NCBI GenBank assembly: GCA_905160935.1
Contig: CAJHZI010000206.1
Coordinates: 876,001 to 940,000, forward strand
Direction: 5' to 3'
DNA length: 64,000 nucleotides
Source of the DNA: Enchytraeus crypticus
Taxonomy: Eukaryota > Annelida > Clitellata > Enchytraeida > Enchytraeidae
Position 1 is the stretch's first letter; each line of letters starts with the position of its first letter. Shown one piece after another: positions 43,721-55,265 of the stretch. Made by a program: the position numbers and the translations under genes. The notes below the pieces were generated by a model. The model ran no database searches. It saw only the letters and a list, made by a program, of their open reading frames with translations, and had not been told where the DNA came from.

Positions 43721-43935
43721 ATAACCAACATCACAGAGGGCATTCAGTTGTTGAGCGCCTAAGCTATTGAAATTAAAAGCAAAACAGCTAAGGTTAACGT
43801 TAGTTTCCTCACTCGAAAGCGATAGCAGTGACGGGCGAGCCAGGATTTGAACCCCGCACATACTGATCCGCAGTCGAAATTACTATAAAATGTTCTTATC
43901 CCGACCCAAGTCAAGCTGACATTGTAAGTAAAATG
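43721..43935 (+). mobile_element. Family E element with nested reversed SINE A
   Basis: E core (AGAGGGCATTCAGTTGTTGA) to ATTGAAATTA, then a reversed, 5'-truncated A copy (about 43786-43877), then E resumes at GAAATTACTATAAAATG and CCCGACCCAAGT. GAAATTA flanks the insert. Confidence 0.78.
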
Positions 43936-44123
43936 ACGATGAAACTATAACGAATAACATTGTATAGGTTTTAGCGACTGAAAACGTGCGTAGTTTGAAC
44001 GTTACGTGTTGACTCGAGCAAAAGTCAACAGCCGTTGCTTTGTAAGAAGAGCTTACATCGGCGCTAGCTGGTTAAATATAAAATGTAACCAGTAAATCAG
44101 TGAAATTAGCTTTATTGTGATAG

Positions 44124-44345
44124 CGTATCCGTGTTGAACCCGTGACTCTAGAATAGACCAACCGTTAACTTCATATGCCGTAAGAGGCGATCAAGCATGA
44201 ACTGAGAAAGACAACGGGAAACCACCTCAGAAGCTACATATTTTGCCAAAGTTATAGGCTACATAACGAACGGATGAGGCATTTCCTTCTGTGAAGGGAT
44301 TAACTTGTTGATCTATGGAGTGCTCTTATTGAGAGTGAAAGCAGA
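44124..44345 (+). mobile_element. Family C element
   Basis: ATCCGTGTTGAACCCGTGAC, GAATAGACCAACCGTTAACT, GAAACCACCTCAGAAGC and GAAGGGATTAACTTGTTGAT. Confidence 0.82.
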
Positions 44346-44389
44346 CTTTCAGTATGAATATGTACCACCCAAGCACTGGAAACGCTAAA

Positions 44390-44519
44390 ACAAAGCCTAT
44401 GTTAACGTCAGTTTCCTCATTCGAAAGCGATGTAAGTGACGGGCGAGCCCATGATTTGAACCCCGCATATACTGATCCGCGGTCGAACATCTTACCGACA
44501 TCTCCACTGGCTCTAGCCA
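44390..44519 (-). mobile_element. Family A SINE
   Basis: Reversed full-length copy beside a TA array. Confidence 0.86.
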
Positions 44520-44529
44520 ATGGTGATGA

Positions 44530-44530
<1 letters not shown>

Positions 44531-44600
<70 letters not shown>
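44531..44600. repeat. (TA)n microsatellite
   Basis: Pure TATATA. Confidence 0.95.
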
Positions 44601-44601
<1 letters not shown>

Positions 44602-45155
44602 CTACATATATCGTCGCATAAATAAAACGTCAAAAATCGACAAAATGTTTTATAACTTTGCACTGAGTAAATTAGCTGCCCCGCCTTTAAAACGCATTTG
44701 GAACAACTCATGTAAATTCTGAATAAGATAAAATAATTTTTACGTTTGAGATGTAGTTGACGCTAAACTTTTGCCGTTACACAAAAAATATTTTGTTTAA
44801 TTTTTGTCTTGTTATACTTTTGTCGAAATTAGTGACGTATTTTCTTGACCTAGCTAAATGAGTGAGTATTGTTGGGCCTATTCTAGAATACTATCAATAA
44901 AATCTCAGATTATTTGATACTATTTTAATTGTTTATTAGGCCTATATTTAATTTTCCTATAGCAAACTACCTCAATTAATAAATTAATTATTTAACTTAG
45001 ATGAATTTATGAATGAAATTTAAGAACATTTACGTTATTTAAATTTAACCTAATTATGAAAATACTTATCACATCTTAGCAGAAACCACAACATTTAAAC
45101 AACATGCTGCTTATAATAGCCAATTGTGTTCATTATGAATAGTTTTAATTCTTCA
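44601..45155. other. Intergenic, nothing recognised
   Basis: AT-rich unique DNA before the 56-bp array. Confidence 0.4.
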
Positions 45156-46124
45156 GAATTGTCGAAATTCTTATATAATACATGTTTCTAAATTCCTTTT
45201 TAATGTTCTGTGAATTGTCGAAATTCTTATATAATATAAATAACTGTGAATTGTCGAAATTCTTATATAATACATGTTTCTAAATTCCTCTTTTAATGTT
45301 CTGTGAATTGTCGAAATTCTTATATAATACATGTTTCTAAATTCCTTTTTAATGTTCTGTGAATTGTCGAAATTCTTATATAATACATGTTTCTAAATTC
45401 CTAAAATTTCGAAATTCTACATGTTTCTAAATTCCTGTTCTGTGAATTGTCGAAATTCTTATATAATACATGTTTCTAAATTCCTTTTTAATGTTCTGTG
45501 AATTGTCGAAATTCTTATATAATACATGTTTCTAAATTCCTTTTTAATGTTCTGTGAATTGTCGAAATTCTTATATAATACATGTTTCTAAATTCCTTTT
45601 TAATGTTCTGTGAATTGTCGAAATTCTTATATAATACTTGTTTCTAAATTCCTTTTTAATGTTCTGTGAATTGTCGAAATTCTTATATAATACATGTTTC
45701 TAAATTCCTCTTTTAATGTTCTATGAATTGTCGAAATTCTTATATAATACATGTTTCTAAATTCCTCTTTTAATGTTCTGTGAATTGTCGAAATTCTTAT
45801 ATAATACATGTTTCTAAATTCCTTTTTAATGTTCTGTTAATTGTCGAAATTCTTATATAATACATGTTTCTAAATTCCTTTTTAATGTTCTGTGAATTGT
45901 CGAAATTCTTATATAATACATGTTTCTAAATTCCTTTTTAATGTTCTGTGAATTGTCGAAATTCTTATATAATACATGTTTCTAAATTCCTTTTTAATGT
46001 TCTGTGAATTGTCGAAATTCTTATATAATACATGTTTCTAAATTCCTTTTTAATGTTCTGTGAATTGTCGAAATTCTTATATAATACATGTTTCTAAATT
46101 CCTTTTTAATGTTCTGTGAATTGG
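45156..46124. repeat. 56-bp satellite-like array, about 17 copies
   Basis: Unit GAATTGTCGAAATTCTTATA, then ATACATGTTTCTAAATTCC and TTTTTAATGTTCTGT. Copies are very uniform, with a few deleted units at about 45225 and 45405. Confidence 0.95.
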
Positions 46125-46689
46125 CATATTTTAGATACTTATTTTTCTTACTTTCTCTCGCAACCGTCATCTAAGACTACTTCGTATATTTAAAAGATAA
46201 TCCCACCTAAAGGCCTCCACAAATCGTAATGTATTCTGTATTTTGCAATAAATATTGCTTTTGAGGTAGTTTCACTTTGCCTTCTTCTCTTCTTTATGTA
46301 GCTCTTTGAAATACGAATGTATCACAACATCATGCGCACCACGAGTTATCTCAAGAAATATCAGTAGCACATGCCGCTTTGGAAATGATTGAAGATGGAT
46401 AGTTATTCTAGAATCATCAATTATTTACAAAATTGCTGGCTGACATCACTAATGCGTTACTTCTAAAGAATCACATTTCTTGAAGGATTGATTGAGCTCA
46501 AGTCTAACATTTGACGGAAAATCTTTAAAATATCAAAAAGATTTAACAAAATTAGCATCAATGGCTGTAAAAGCAAATCAGTGAGGCTTAGCAAATTCAC
46601 CTGCTTGAAAAATAAATGAATGCCATAATAATTTAAATATAAAATAAAATAGAGCTAATAATTCATGAAAACAAATTAATATATTTCCT
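46125..46689. other. Intergenic, nothing recognised
   Basis: Unique AT-rich sequence. Confidence 0.4.
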
Positions 46690-46940
46690 TATATATGAAT
46701 AGGCTAGGAGTAATAGGAAGAAGAGTTGGATAGGACACATTCTAAGGGGGGAAAATCTACTAAAAGAGGTCATAGAAGGTAGAATGGAAGGCAAAAGAGG
46801 CAGAGGCAGGCCGAGATTAGGCATGTTAGATGATTTAAATACCCACTCATATGTTGAAATGAAGTGGAAAGCGGAAGACAGAGAAGATTGGAGGCGTTAT
46901 ATACCATGGACCTGCCAGTAGACAGTGCACTAAGTGAGAG
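46690..46940 (+). mobile_element. LINE I C-terminus, longest copy
   Basis: Encodes RKKSWIGHILRGENLL, EVIEGRMEGKRGRGRPR and WKAEDREDWRRYIPW. This W(I/V)GH..R...L and GRxxGKRxRGRPR pattern is typical of the region after the reverse transcriptase in non-LTR retrotransposons. Ends GACAGTGCACTAAGTGAGAG. Strongly 5' truncated. Confidence 0.8.
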
Positions 46941-47539
46941 AAATGAGTAGGCTTACACTGAATTCACAAAAGCAACTTCATTGGTAACAATTAAACATAC
47001 AAAATACAACTGACATATGGCAACATGAAGCTTTTGCAAGCCAAAGCCTTGCAAACGTTCTAAATATAAAACTGCATTGATATATCAATATCCTATGCCA
47101 ATAAAAAGAATTAGATCAGTTTACAGTTTAATTTCATTCAGATTTAACCATTCCAAAACTACTAAGTTAATTCCTACATAATTAAAAAGTAGTTTATAAA
47201 AATTTTCTTTTCAGCTTTTCAGAAATTAGCACACTACTCTTTTATGTTTATTATACTTTTACTTTTATGTTTATTATACTTTTACTTTTATGTTTATTAT
47301 ACTCTCTTATAAAAATAAACAAAATCAAAGACTCGGAAATAAAATATCACCCTGTATAGGCAACATCATCTCATGCTAGAAATTATGTGAATATGCAAAC
47401 ATGCTGTATAATTTTAATACAATGTACTGTAATTTCAGTAAATGAAATAAAAACTTTATAAATTCACCACCCGATTTTATTAGTCGATAGAATTAATAGA
47501 TTATTTTAGTTTTATCCCTTCTTAACCTTTGAACCTCTT
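46941..47539. other. Intergenic, nothing recognised
   Basis: Unique AT-rich DNA. A short TTTTATGTTTATTATACTTT repeat (3 copies) lies near 47235-47300. Confidence 0.45.
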
Positions 47540-47790
47540 CTAAACATCGTTATCATCTTCATCGTCATCATCAACAACAAAACAGTCACCATCTAAGCCT
47601 TGAATCCCAGTTTAACTAAGATCGTGCTTCATTCGTTTTACAACATTTTGTAGCAATTTCTGGAGCCTTGTGCGCTCATCAATCAAATGCCCTTTCTGGC
47701 ACTGGTTAGGCTCTTAATGCTTCGTCGCCTTTTACTGCACGTTCAGTTTTCTATTCTTCATTTCTTCAGCAACCCGGACACAACACTGGT
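47540..47790 (-). mobile_element. Family E element, full length
   Basis: Reversed (ATC)n, TTGAATCCCAGTTTAACTAA, GCAATTTCTGGAGCC and CAGCAACCCGGACACAACAC. Confidence 0.8.
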
Positions 47791-47880
47791 AAAAACGAGC
47801 CTCTGTATCGCATTCAGTTTGTGTAAATCACTTGTATATTTCCTCAACCAATCAGAAGACGTTTCGCTCAGCTTGCCTAC

Positions 47881-48150
47881 GTGTTCGACAAAAGCCCTCT
47901 AATGATTTCACATCTCCGCACGTTGACGATCATTTATCAGCAGCAGAATTGGCGACTAATAAAGCGCCGTCTAGTGGTAACCTTCAATACGGGATGTCCA
48001 CTTCACGTCCGGTTGGAACGTGATTCCGCTAGACAGACTCCTCAAGGATTGAAGGAACAGGGGCAGAGCAGGAAGAAGAGGGCTGAGGGGAAGGGGTGGA
48101 TGAAGGACCCGGAGTATAATTCGATAAGAGTAAATCGATATGTACTATGA
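47881..48150 (+). other. Unexplained non-repetitive open frame
   Basis: An 89-codon frame opened by a TTG (no ATG start), in a locally GC-richer patch (about 47920-48110) with a basic C-terminal half (RKKRAEGKGWMKDPE). I recognise no family and see no convincing splice sites. It may be a lone exon, an old mobile-element piece or chance. Confidence 0.25.
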
Positions 48151-48178
48151 GACGAGAGGTGCTGGTCTCTGTGCAATA

Positions 48179-48275
48179 GTGTCACTGAGTGTATCTCTGT
48201 ATGTCACTGAGTGTATATATCTCTGTATGTCACTGAGTGTATATATCTCTGTATGTCACTGAGTATATCTCTGTA
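48179..48275. repeat. GTCACTGAGTGTATATATCT minisatellite, about 4 copies
   Basis: Units of GTCACTGAGTGTATCTCTGTAT with variable TA content. Confidence 0.85.
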
Positions 48276-48349
48276 TATTCATATAGATATGCTCTTCTAC
48301 ATCCCTCTCTCCTTTTCTGTCACTCTCTTTTTCTATATAACTTTCTCTG

Positions 48350-48400
48350 TGTCTATCTTTTCTCTCTCTCTCTCACTCTCTCTCTCTCTCTCTCACGCTA
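48350..48400. repeat. (CT)n microsatellite
   Basis: CTCTCT within a longer pyrimidine-rich tract to about 48510. Confidence 0.88.
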
Positions 48401-48524
48401 TTCCTCTTTTTTTCTAAATCTGTCTCTGACTTTTTCTATTTCTTTCCATCTGTCTTTTTCTCTCTTTCCATCTAAATCTGTTTCTCTCCTATTCTCATCC
48501 TATCTCTCTTTTAGTTATATTATT

Positions 48525-48650
48525 GGCTGGAGCCAGTGGCATGTCGATAAGATACTCGACCGCAGATCAATTTGTGCGGGTTCAAATCCTGGGCTCGCCC
48601 GTCACTGACATCGCTTTCGAGTGAGGAAACTGACGTTAACATTAGCTTTT
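48525..48650 (+). mobile_element. Family A SINE
   Basis: GGCTGGAGCCAGTGGCATGT, box B GGTTCAAATCC, GAGGAAACTGACGTTAACAT. Confidence 0.87.
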
Positions 48651-48703
48651 ATATCTTTATCTTTCAGTTTACGCCCTAGTGCGCCGATGTGCAAAGGTTT
48701 ATA

Positions 48704-48818
48704 TGCCAATGATTAATGTGCCAATAACTAATACGCAAGTGACTAATGTGCCATTGATTGATTTGCCATTGATTGATGTGCCATTGATTGATGTGCCAGT
48801 GACTGAAGTGCCAGTGTC
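48704..48818. repeat. 15-bp degenerate minisatellite
   Basis: Units of GTGCCATTGATTGAT type. Confidence 0.82.
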
Positions 48819-48946
48819 CTTAAATTTCGCTGAGCACGCAAACCTTCTTTTCTTTTATATCGTATACTTTACCTGTTTTCTTGATTTTGCACTCCTTTTT
48901 GCCGTTTATGCTCTTCGGCTTGGATTTGGCTAAGTTGTGCCCGAAG

Positions 48947-49029
48947 TTGTCATTGACGACAGTAGCACTCTAAGAATTTTTGTTGCTAATAATTTCAAAA
49001 ATTTAGAGTGCTATTGTCGTCAGTGACAA
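48947..49029. repeat. Inverted repeat built from family G ends
   Basis: TTGTCATTGACGACAGTAGC... at 48947-48973 and its near complement at 49003-49029. Outer arms are 27 bp with about two mismatches, and AATTTTT/AAAAATT continues the stem inward. Could be a tiny MITE-like foldback. Confidence 0.7.
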
Positions 49030-49954
49030 AATCCAGCACCCCTTTACGTGTGCAGAATTTCTGAAACCTCTTTGGTATGAGACTCTGACTCTCATAACAT
49101 ATCTTTATGGTTTAATATCTCTTATTATAATTATTATACAGGTTTATAATTTTTATATAGTACCTAAAATATAATTAATTATCATACCTATATCTGTAAT
49201 CTACATCCTATATCTGCAAAAGTGCGTATGGATTACTGAACGTTGTGGCTTAAAGTAAAGCAACTAACTAATCTTACCTTTGCCTTTCGTAACGGCAAGA
49301 TTAAGTCATATAGTGTATCTTTTTATTATCTCCCAGCTTCATTTAGTCTCCCATTAAAAAACTCATTCAGTTTTTATATTCTGAAATAGCGTCCTATTGT
49401 ATTCTGTATACGTTAATGCGTCAATATTTATTCTGATCTTACAGAGTTTACACGGGTTGCTTTAAAAATTATCTTAACCTCACGATATTCCTTAGATCCT
49501 GCATAGTGGCCTCCTCCTAAAACAGGTTTAACATTCGGTTATTACAATTCTTAATATTGGTTTATATCATCTGTCGAATATATCAGAGCGCTATGAGATT
49601 TATTCAGAAGAAAATATAAAAATCTTGGATTATACGGGCATATGGAAGCCAGTAGACGACGGATTACTTTAGATCCGGGAATATATCCCGGATTAATGAA
49701 GATTACTGGATATCAGATATCATGGACTAATTGAATTGACTTGGACGAGACAGACTTAGATTGAATAGCGTTATACTCTAGAGTGTCCATTAGATCAGTG
49801 GTCGCTGCCGTGTGCGCATCTGCTTCTGCTTAAATACCAATTACATTTAAAATTCATGCGAGTCGATTGAAAAAGTAAAATATATAATTAAGATGAAAGA
49901 AATAACTAAAACTTTGCGAATTTTATTTAGTTGTCAACCAATTATTTCATTCTA
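49030..49954. other. Intergenic, nothing recognised
   Basis: Unique AT-rich DNA, no coding signal. Confidence 0.4.
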
Positions 49955-50015
49955 TCTCTCTCTCTCTCTCTCACTGTTTCTCTTTCTCTCTCTTTCTCTC
50001 TCTCTCTCTCTCTGT
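49955..50015. repeat. (CT)n microsatellite
   Basis: CTCTCT with TTT interruptions. Confidence 0.9.
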
Positions 50016-50292
50016 ATCTGTATCTTTTTCCCTTGGAATATTATTTATAAAAAATAATTATTAATTAATTAATTGAATAACCAATTAAATGAAGGATCTG
50101 TGGGATTTTAGCTCTATTTAAAGTGCTGGTTGCGTACATATTACGAAAATCAACTATTCTTCAAATTAGATACTAACAATATACCAATAGCAAGCAAGCA
50201 GGTAATCAATGAATTTATGTACATAAATTAATAAATCACTAAACATGTATCCAAAGTTTTGCTACTCGTTAAACATCATATAAAGGTATACG

Positions 50293-50298
<6 letters not shown>

Positions 50299-50344
<46 letters not shown>

Positions 50345-50463
50345 CATATATATATACATATATATATGTATGTATATATATACATATATATATATATACG
50401 TATATATATATATATACATATATATGTACATATATATATATATATACGTATATATATATATAC

Positions 50464-50502
<39 letters not shown>

Positions 50503-50510
50503 TGCATACA
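50299..50510. repeat. (TA)n with periodic TACATA/TACGTA
   Basis: TATATA interrupted at intervals by CA, CG or GT. Frames through it are Tyr/Ile-only. Confidence 0.93.
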
Positions 50511-51589
50511 TACATACATACGTTAAAAGCATCAATGAATCGTTAACTAGCTTTACTGACAGAAGTCCACAACCGATGAAGCAGCTAGACCACTGTGAGG
50601 ATTGGAAACAAGGACAGGGTCCGGAGAGTAGACGGATGTGAGAGCAATAGGAGGAAGCGGATAAGTGCTTGGACAAAATGAATGCAAACACTTGAGAAAA
50701 TTGATTCGCTCAACAGATTCTGCCGCCAAAGCAACAGCTCAATTGTTTTTATTAGACCACAAGTTTTATAATCAACTAGTTTAGTTTAGTTATCAATTAT
50801 TATTAGTTTAGTTTTATTATCAATTTGTACAATGCGCGTAGAACTATTTTACAAGAAAACTGCAATAGTTACATTTTTAGACAATATTCATTTTATTTTA
50901 TTTTGTTTTATTTTAATTTTATTTAGAAATATTTAGGAAATATTATTTATATTTCGCTAAGTTATTTCTTTTCGCGTTTTCTCCATGCAATCCTTTAACC
51001 TCAGACAGAACATCCAGAGTTTGACATTGTTGCATTTAGTCTAAACTACCATTTCAAGAGAAGTAATTTGTAACGTACTTATGCTAAATATGGAAGCCTT
51101 GAGCATGCTCTCTTCACCCTGTTAACCCACATGTTTATGCTTTTATGTTATTTTTCTTTTGATTTGAACTAGTTTAAAATAAACTTTTAATCTTCAATTA
51201 TATTTTTGAGGCAGCCAACTAGATGGCGCTAGTTGCTGTTTTGGTAGCTTCTATTTCAGATCAAATGCATGGAACCGCTAGTAGTCACACTGATAGAATA
51301 GACAAATTAGTAATAATGTGCTGGTTGTGATTTTGACTGAAATAGATATCCTGATATGAACTCATACCGTATTTTATTTTGGACTTAATGACTTGTATGT
51401 AATATTGTAGTAGCGTGTGATTCCGAAATAAACATAAACTCTCTCCTGTTTTTACGAACCGGCAATATTTAAACTCATATAAAATTTGAACTGATTTTAA
51501 ACAAAAAGTTGATAACATGACAACCGAAAAGATGCAATAGTAGAAAGAGAAGAGGCCAAGAGCAGCCACTGCTGCAATAACAAGGATCA
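50511..51589. other. Intergenic, mostly unrecognised
   Basis: Unique AT-rich DNA. A CTCF-like site lies at 51216-51230. A reverse open frame continues leftward from the G element, without homology. Confidence 0.4.
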
Positions 51590-51717
51590 TCACGATCATT
51601 TGCACCGTTTTTGGACCTTCTTTCTTCCTCACCGGCTTGATTTTGTCTCAATAGTGCTCGATGTTGTCATTGATGACTGTAGCACTCTAATTGTTGTTAT
51701 TATTGTAATTATTATTG
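51590..51717 (-). mobile_element. Family G element
   Basis: Reversed: TTTGCACCGTTTTTGGACCT, CGGCTTGATTTTGTCTCAAT and AGTGCTCGATGTTGTCATTG, then (AAT)n-like sequence. Confidence 0.65.
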
Positions 51718-51935
51718 TCTGTCCTTGAAACCTTTTTCTATTGTCGGGATACGAATAGACCTTCTCCAATCTTCTCTGTCCCTTTCCATATCTTCAATCA
51801 ATCCCCGGTTGTTATATAGATCTCTCTAAATTATCGCATCCTACGTCAGTTGTGGTCTACCTCTCTCTAGCTTAACCTCCATCTCATTCCTCCAAACTCT
51901 CATTACTACATCTTGAGATCACCATCAAGCAATTT
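51718..51935 (-). mobile_element. LINE J C-terminus
   Basis: Reverse strand encodes WRNEMEVKLERGRPQLT, then an interrupted stretch and RGLIEDMERDREDWRRSIRI, a LINE C-terminal signature (RGRP ... DREDWRR). 5' truncated and decayed. Lies directly upstream of a G element in the same orientation. Confidence 0.7.
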
Positions 51936-52204
51936 CAGATATTCTAGAGCAGCCATACTAAAGGTTATCTCTTGAAATTGTGTAATTATGAAATCGTCTC
52001 TATCTGGCGTTTATAATTTACACATTTTTGCAACTGTTTATGGCCTGAATCATTACCAGCAGAAAGAATAGGAAATTGTCTGCACGCAGAAATCCTCCCA
52101 CCACGTCACGGGATGATATTGGATACGAGAGCTTCGTATGATCCCATAAATAAGAGCAGAGATGACGCAGTTCAACAGGTCTACCAGAGTGGATTGGATA
52201 GAGA

Positions 52205-52395
52205 ATGTGTAGAACAGAGAGACAGAGAGAGATAGAGAGAGAGAGAGACAGAAAGAGAGAGAGAGAGAGACTGAGGGAGATACAAAGACAGTCAAACGGT
52301 AGAGTGATAGAGAGAGAAAGAGACACACACGGACGGACAGAAAGAGAGTTAAGCAGAGAAAGAGGGAGCGAGAAAGAGATAGGGACAGAAAAGAT
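52205..52395. repeat. (GA)n-rich microsatellite
   Basis: GAGAGA with CAGA and ACAC interruptions. Confidence 0.9.
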
Positions 52396-53041
52396 AGAGA
52401 AATTATATATGTAGTTTAAATACACAATAAATGTGTAAAGCATTCCTATGTTATTTGTACATAGTCACATCTCTCTCCCGTTTAATCTTTATTTTTATCG
52501 TTTATCGGTTTATCCCGTTGATCCTGTGATTCTGTAATAGTGACAGGTTCAAAGTGCATATACCTAATTATCATTCATGGTAAAGGACACTATTTTGACG
52601 CACAAGTTCATTCCATCAGGTGGAACATCAATTCCTAAAGAATCTCATAGCTAAAGAAATACGGGCTCTGATGTAGTTATCCGTTACCTTCTTTAGCATA
52701 ATTTTCTACCATATATGAATTTTAAAAAGCACATGCTAGTCTATGCTAAAAATTGCAGTAAACAGTGATAATCAATAAATTTAGTTTCAAGCTCGAGTTA
52801 CTCAAATTACTAATTACTGCTAATGAAATTAAAGAGCATAGCAAAGAAAGCTGTCCTATAAACGAAAAATGAAATATTTTTAACAAAAATGTATTCTTGT
52901 ACTTAGGAAATGATTTAATTTCTTTAAACTTACATAGTTACACAATTCTGATCCAATTTTTCTTATTTCAGCTATATTATTTCACCACAGGGAATAGATT
53001 TTTCCATGAATAAATATAGAATGTTGTTTAAATTCAAGCTG
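52396..53041. other. Intergenic, nothing recognised
   Basis: Unique AT-rich DNA. Confidence 0.4.
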
Positions 53042-53085
53042 ATTATTATTATATAACACTCTTATAAGTGTTATATAATAATAAT
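53042..53085. repeat. Perfect 19-bp hairpin
   Basis: ATTATTATTATATAACACT at 53042-53060, loop CTTATA, exact complement at 53067-53085. Confidence 0.9.
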
Positions 53086-53129
53086 GATATTTTATGATTT
53101 CAGTGTATTAATTATTCACTATTCACACA

Positions 53130-53395
53130 TTATTTCTCTGCTCTTCTGTCTCTCTCTCTCTCTCACTCTTTTCCTTGCCCCTATCACTCTTTGTATGTCC
53201 GTCCATGATTCATCTTCCCTCTCTCTCTATCTCTCTCTCCCTCAATCTCTCTCTCTCTCTGTATCTCTCTCTCTCGCTCTCTCTCTCTTTCTCTCTCTCT
53301 TTCTCTATCTCTCTGACTCTCTCTCTCTCTCTCTATCTCTCTCTTTCTCTCTCTCTCTCTATCTCTCTCTATATATCTCTATCTCTCTCTATATA

Positions 53396-53446
<51 letters not shown>

Positions 53447-53450
53447 TACT
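53130..53450. repeat. (CT)n array
   Basis: CTCTCT with TA and TTT interruptions, like 12850-13384. Confidence 0.92.
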
Positions 53451-53908
53451 GTCTTCATACAGTCACATCTGCCTGTCTAGCATTAAAACCTTGGAGTGTG
53501 ACGTCGACGTCACTCTATGATTGCGAGGCAGCAACCTCTAATCTTGATTTACCTGCAGACCTTGAATCCCAGTCACATTCTACTCGTAGCTACGTTCAGC
53601 AATTAATCCATTCGTAATTGTAGTTCATGCTTTTCACGCTCTTACTTTGCCTTATTTAGTTCAATTCAGCGCTTCAGTATTCATAAGATTTTTTGAGTAT
53701 GCTTAGTTTAAATAATATGAGAGTTCTACGTTCATAGTGTTTGGTTAAACTTGTAATTCATGTGTTATACTTTTAAATATTCATGGTTTATGTTTACTAC
53801 TTGCAAGTCATATTCTTCGATATATTCTTAGTTCATGTTTATTACTTGTAATTAATGCCTTATGTTTTCCTATACTAGCCTTAAATTTTCTTAACTCATT
53901 TTATCAAT
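53451..53908. other. Intergenic, nothing recognised
   Basis: Unique DNA with loosely repeated TTCATG(T)TTA motifs. Confidence 0.4.
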
Positions 53909-54033
53909 CAGTGCTCTGTCAGTGCTCTGTCAGTGCTCTGTCAGTGCTCTATCAGTGCTCTATCAGTGCTCTATCAGTGCTCTATCAGTGCTCTATCAGT
54001 GCTCTATCAGTGCTCTATCAGTGCTCTATCAGT
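53909..54033. repeat. 11-bp minisatellite, 11 copies
   Basis: CAGTGCTCTGT then CAGTGCTCTAT units. Confidence 0.95.
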
Positions 54034-54077
54034 GTATGTTGTATGTTGCATTCATATCTATATATGCAATAGATGGA

Positions 54078-54180
54078 GAATGCAACATGTGTAGTATGAA
54101 TGCAACATGTGTAGTATGAATGCAACATGTGTAGTATGAATGCAACATGTGTAGTATGAATGCAACATGTGTAGTATGTG
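54078..54180. repeat. 20-bp minisatellite, 5 copies
   Basis: GAATGCAACATGTGTAGTAT. Confidence 0.95.
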
Positions 54181-54485
54181 ATCTTCCTATTTATGCTGAT
54201 CTAAGTATGAGAGTTGTTTTAAGAGGCAGATAACTGCAGCACAACCGATGTCTTATAAACGAAGCTTATTTGTAAGCGTAGCAATGAGAATACCGCAGTA
54301 CATGTTAATAATGTTCTAGAACCGTTATTAGCTGTTGCACACCCCTAGGCTTATGTAGTCTAGAGTTTCTGTCATTACCATCAGTTTCTTGATGTTAACT
54401 CTAAAGAACAAAGTAATTTTAAAAATAAAATAATAAGCATTATAGTGAAAGTTGAACTATGTTGCTATCTATCATTTGTAATCCC
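54181..54485. other. Intergenic, nothing recognised
   Basis: Unique sequence between two arrays. Confidence 0.4.
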
Positions 54486-54828
54486 ACTGTTATTGTTAGC
54501 TAGTGTAGTATGAACGAGTAGGCTCTGTTATTGTTAGCTAATGCAATATGAACGAGTAAACGCTAACTGTTATTGTTAGCTAGTGTAGTATGAACGTGTA
54601 GACGCTAACTGTTATTGTTAGCTAGTGCAGTATGAACGAGTAGGCGCTAACTGTTATTGTTAGCTAATGTAGTATGAACGAGTAGGCGCTAACTGTTATT
54701 GCTAGCCAGTGTAGTATGAACGTGTAGACGCTAACTGTTATTGCTAGCTAGTGTAGTATGAACGAGTAGGCGCTAACTGTTATTGATAGCCAGTGTAGTA
54801 TGGACGAGTAGACGCTAACTGTTATTGC
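54486..54828. repeat. 42-bp minisatellite, about 8 copies
   Basis: CTAACTGTTATTGTTAGCTA plus GTGTAGTATGAACGAGTAGGCG. CTAAC/GTTAG gives each unit a small stem. Confidence 0.95.
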
Positions 54829-54949
54829 TTGGGTGAGTGAGAGAGACCGGATATTTGTTTCCTGAATCCATCACATTCTCAAACGACTCGTCGAGAGCTT
54901 TAGTTGTGCGGACATTCGTTCTTAAAGCATCGGCTGAAAATCTTTGTAT

Positions 54950-55110
54950 ATAATATTAGCTATAGATACTACATGCACAGTATTAGCTACAGATCCTGTG
55001 CATATACAGTGATAGTTTTAGATAATTTAAATGTAAAGTATGAACTATAGATATTATACATGTACAGTACAGTATCAGCTATAGATACTATACATGTACA
55101 GTATAAGCTA
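54950..55110. repeat. Irregular AGCTATAGATACTATACATG repeat
   Basis: Four or five degenerate units, followed by a TA-rich tract at 55205-55265. Confidence 0.75.
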
Positions 55111-55265
55111 TATCTTGAGGAGCAGTGGATATTACAGAGTATTAACAAGGGTGGTTTATAGTATTGGCTAGAGGCTTGAAAACAGTATTTTATTTATTTA
55201 GCTATGCACGCATATACTGTATACATATATATGCATATAAATATATGTATATATATATAGGCCTA

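Noticed and set aside
50262-50691. Tyr/Ile-rich open frames on both strands
   Set aside because: Translation of a TA-rich microsatellite.
51285-51632. Reverse 115-codon frame with a hydrophobic segment (MIVMILVIAAVAALGLF)
   Set aside because: Starts inside a family G repeat and runs into AT-rich unique DNA; no family or splice support.
53084-53617. 177-codon Ser/Leu-rich open frame
   Set aside because: Driven by a (CT)n array.
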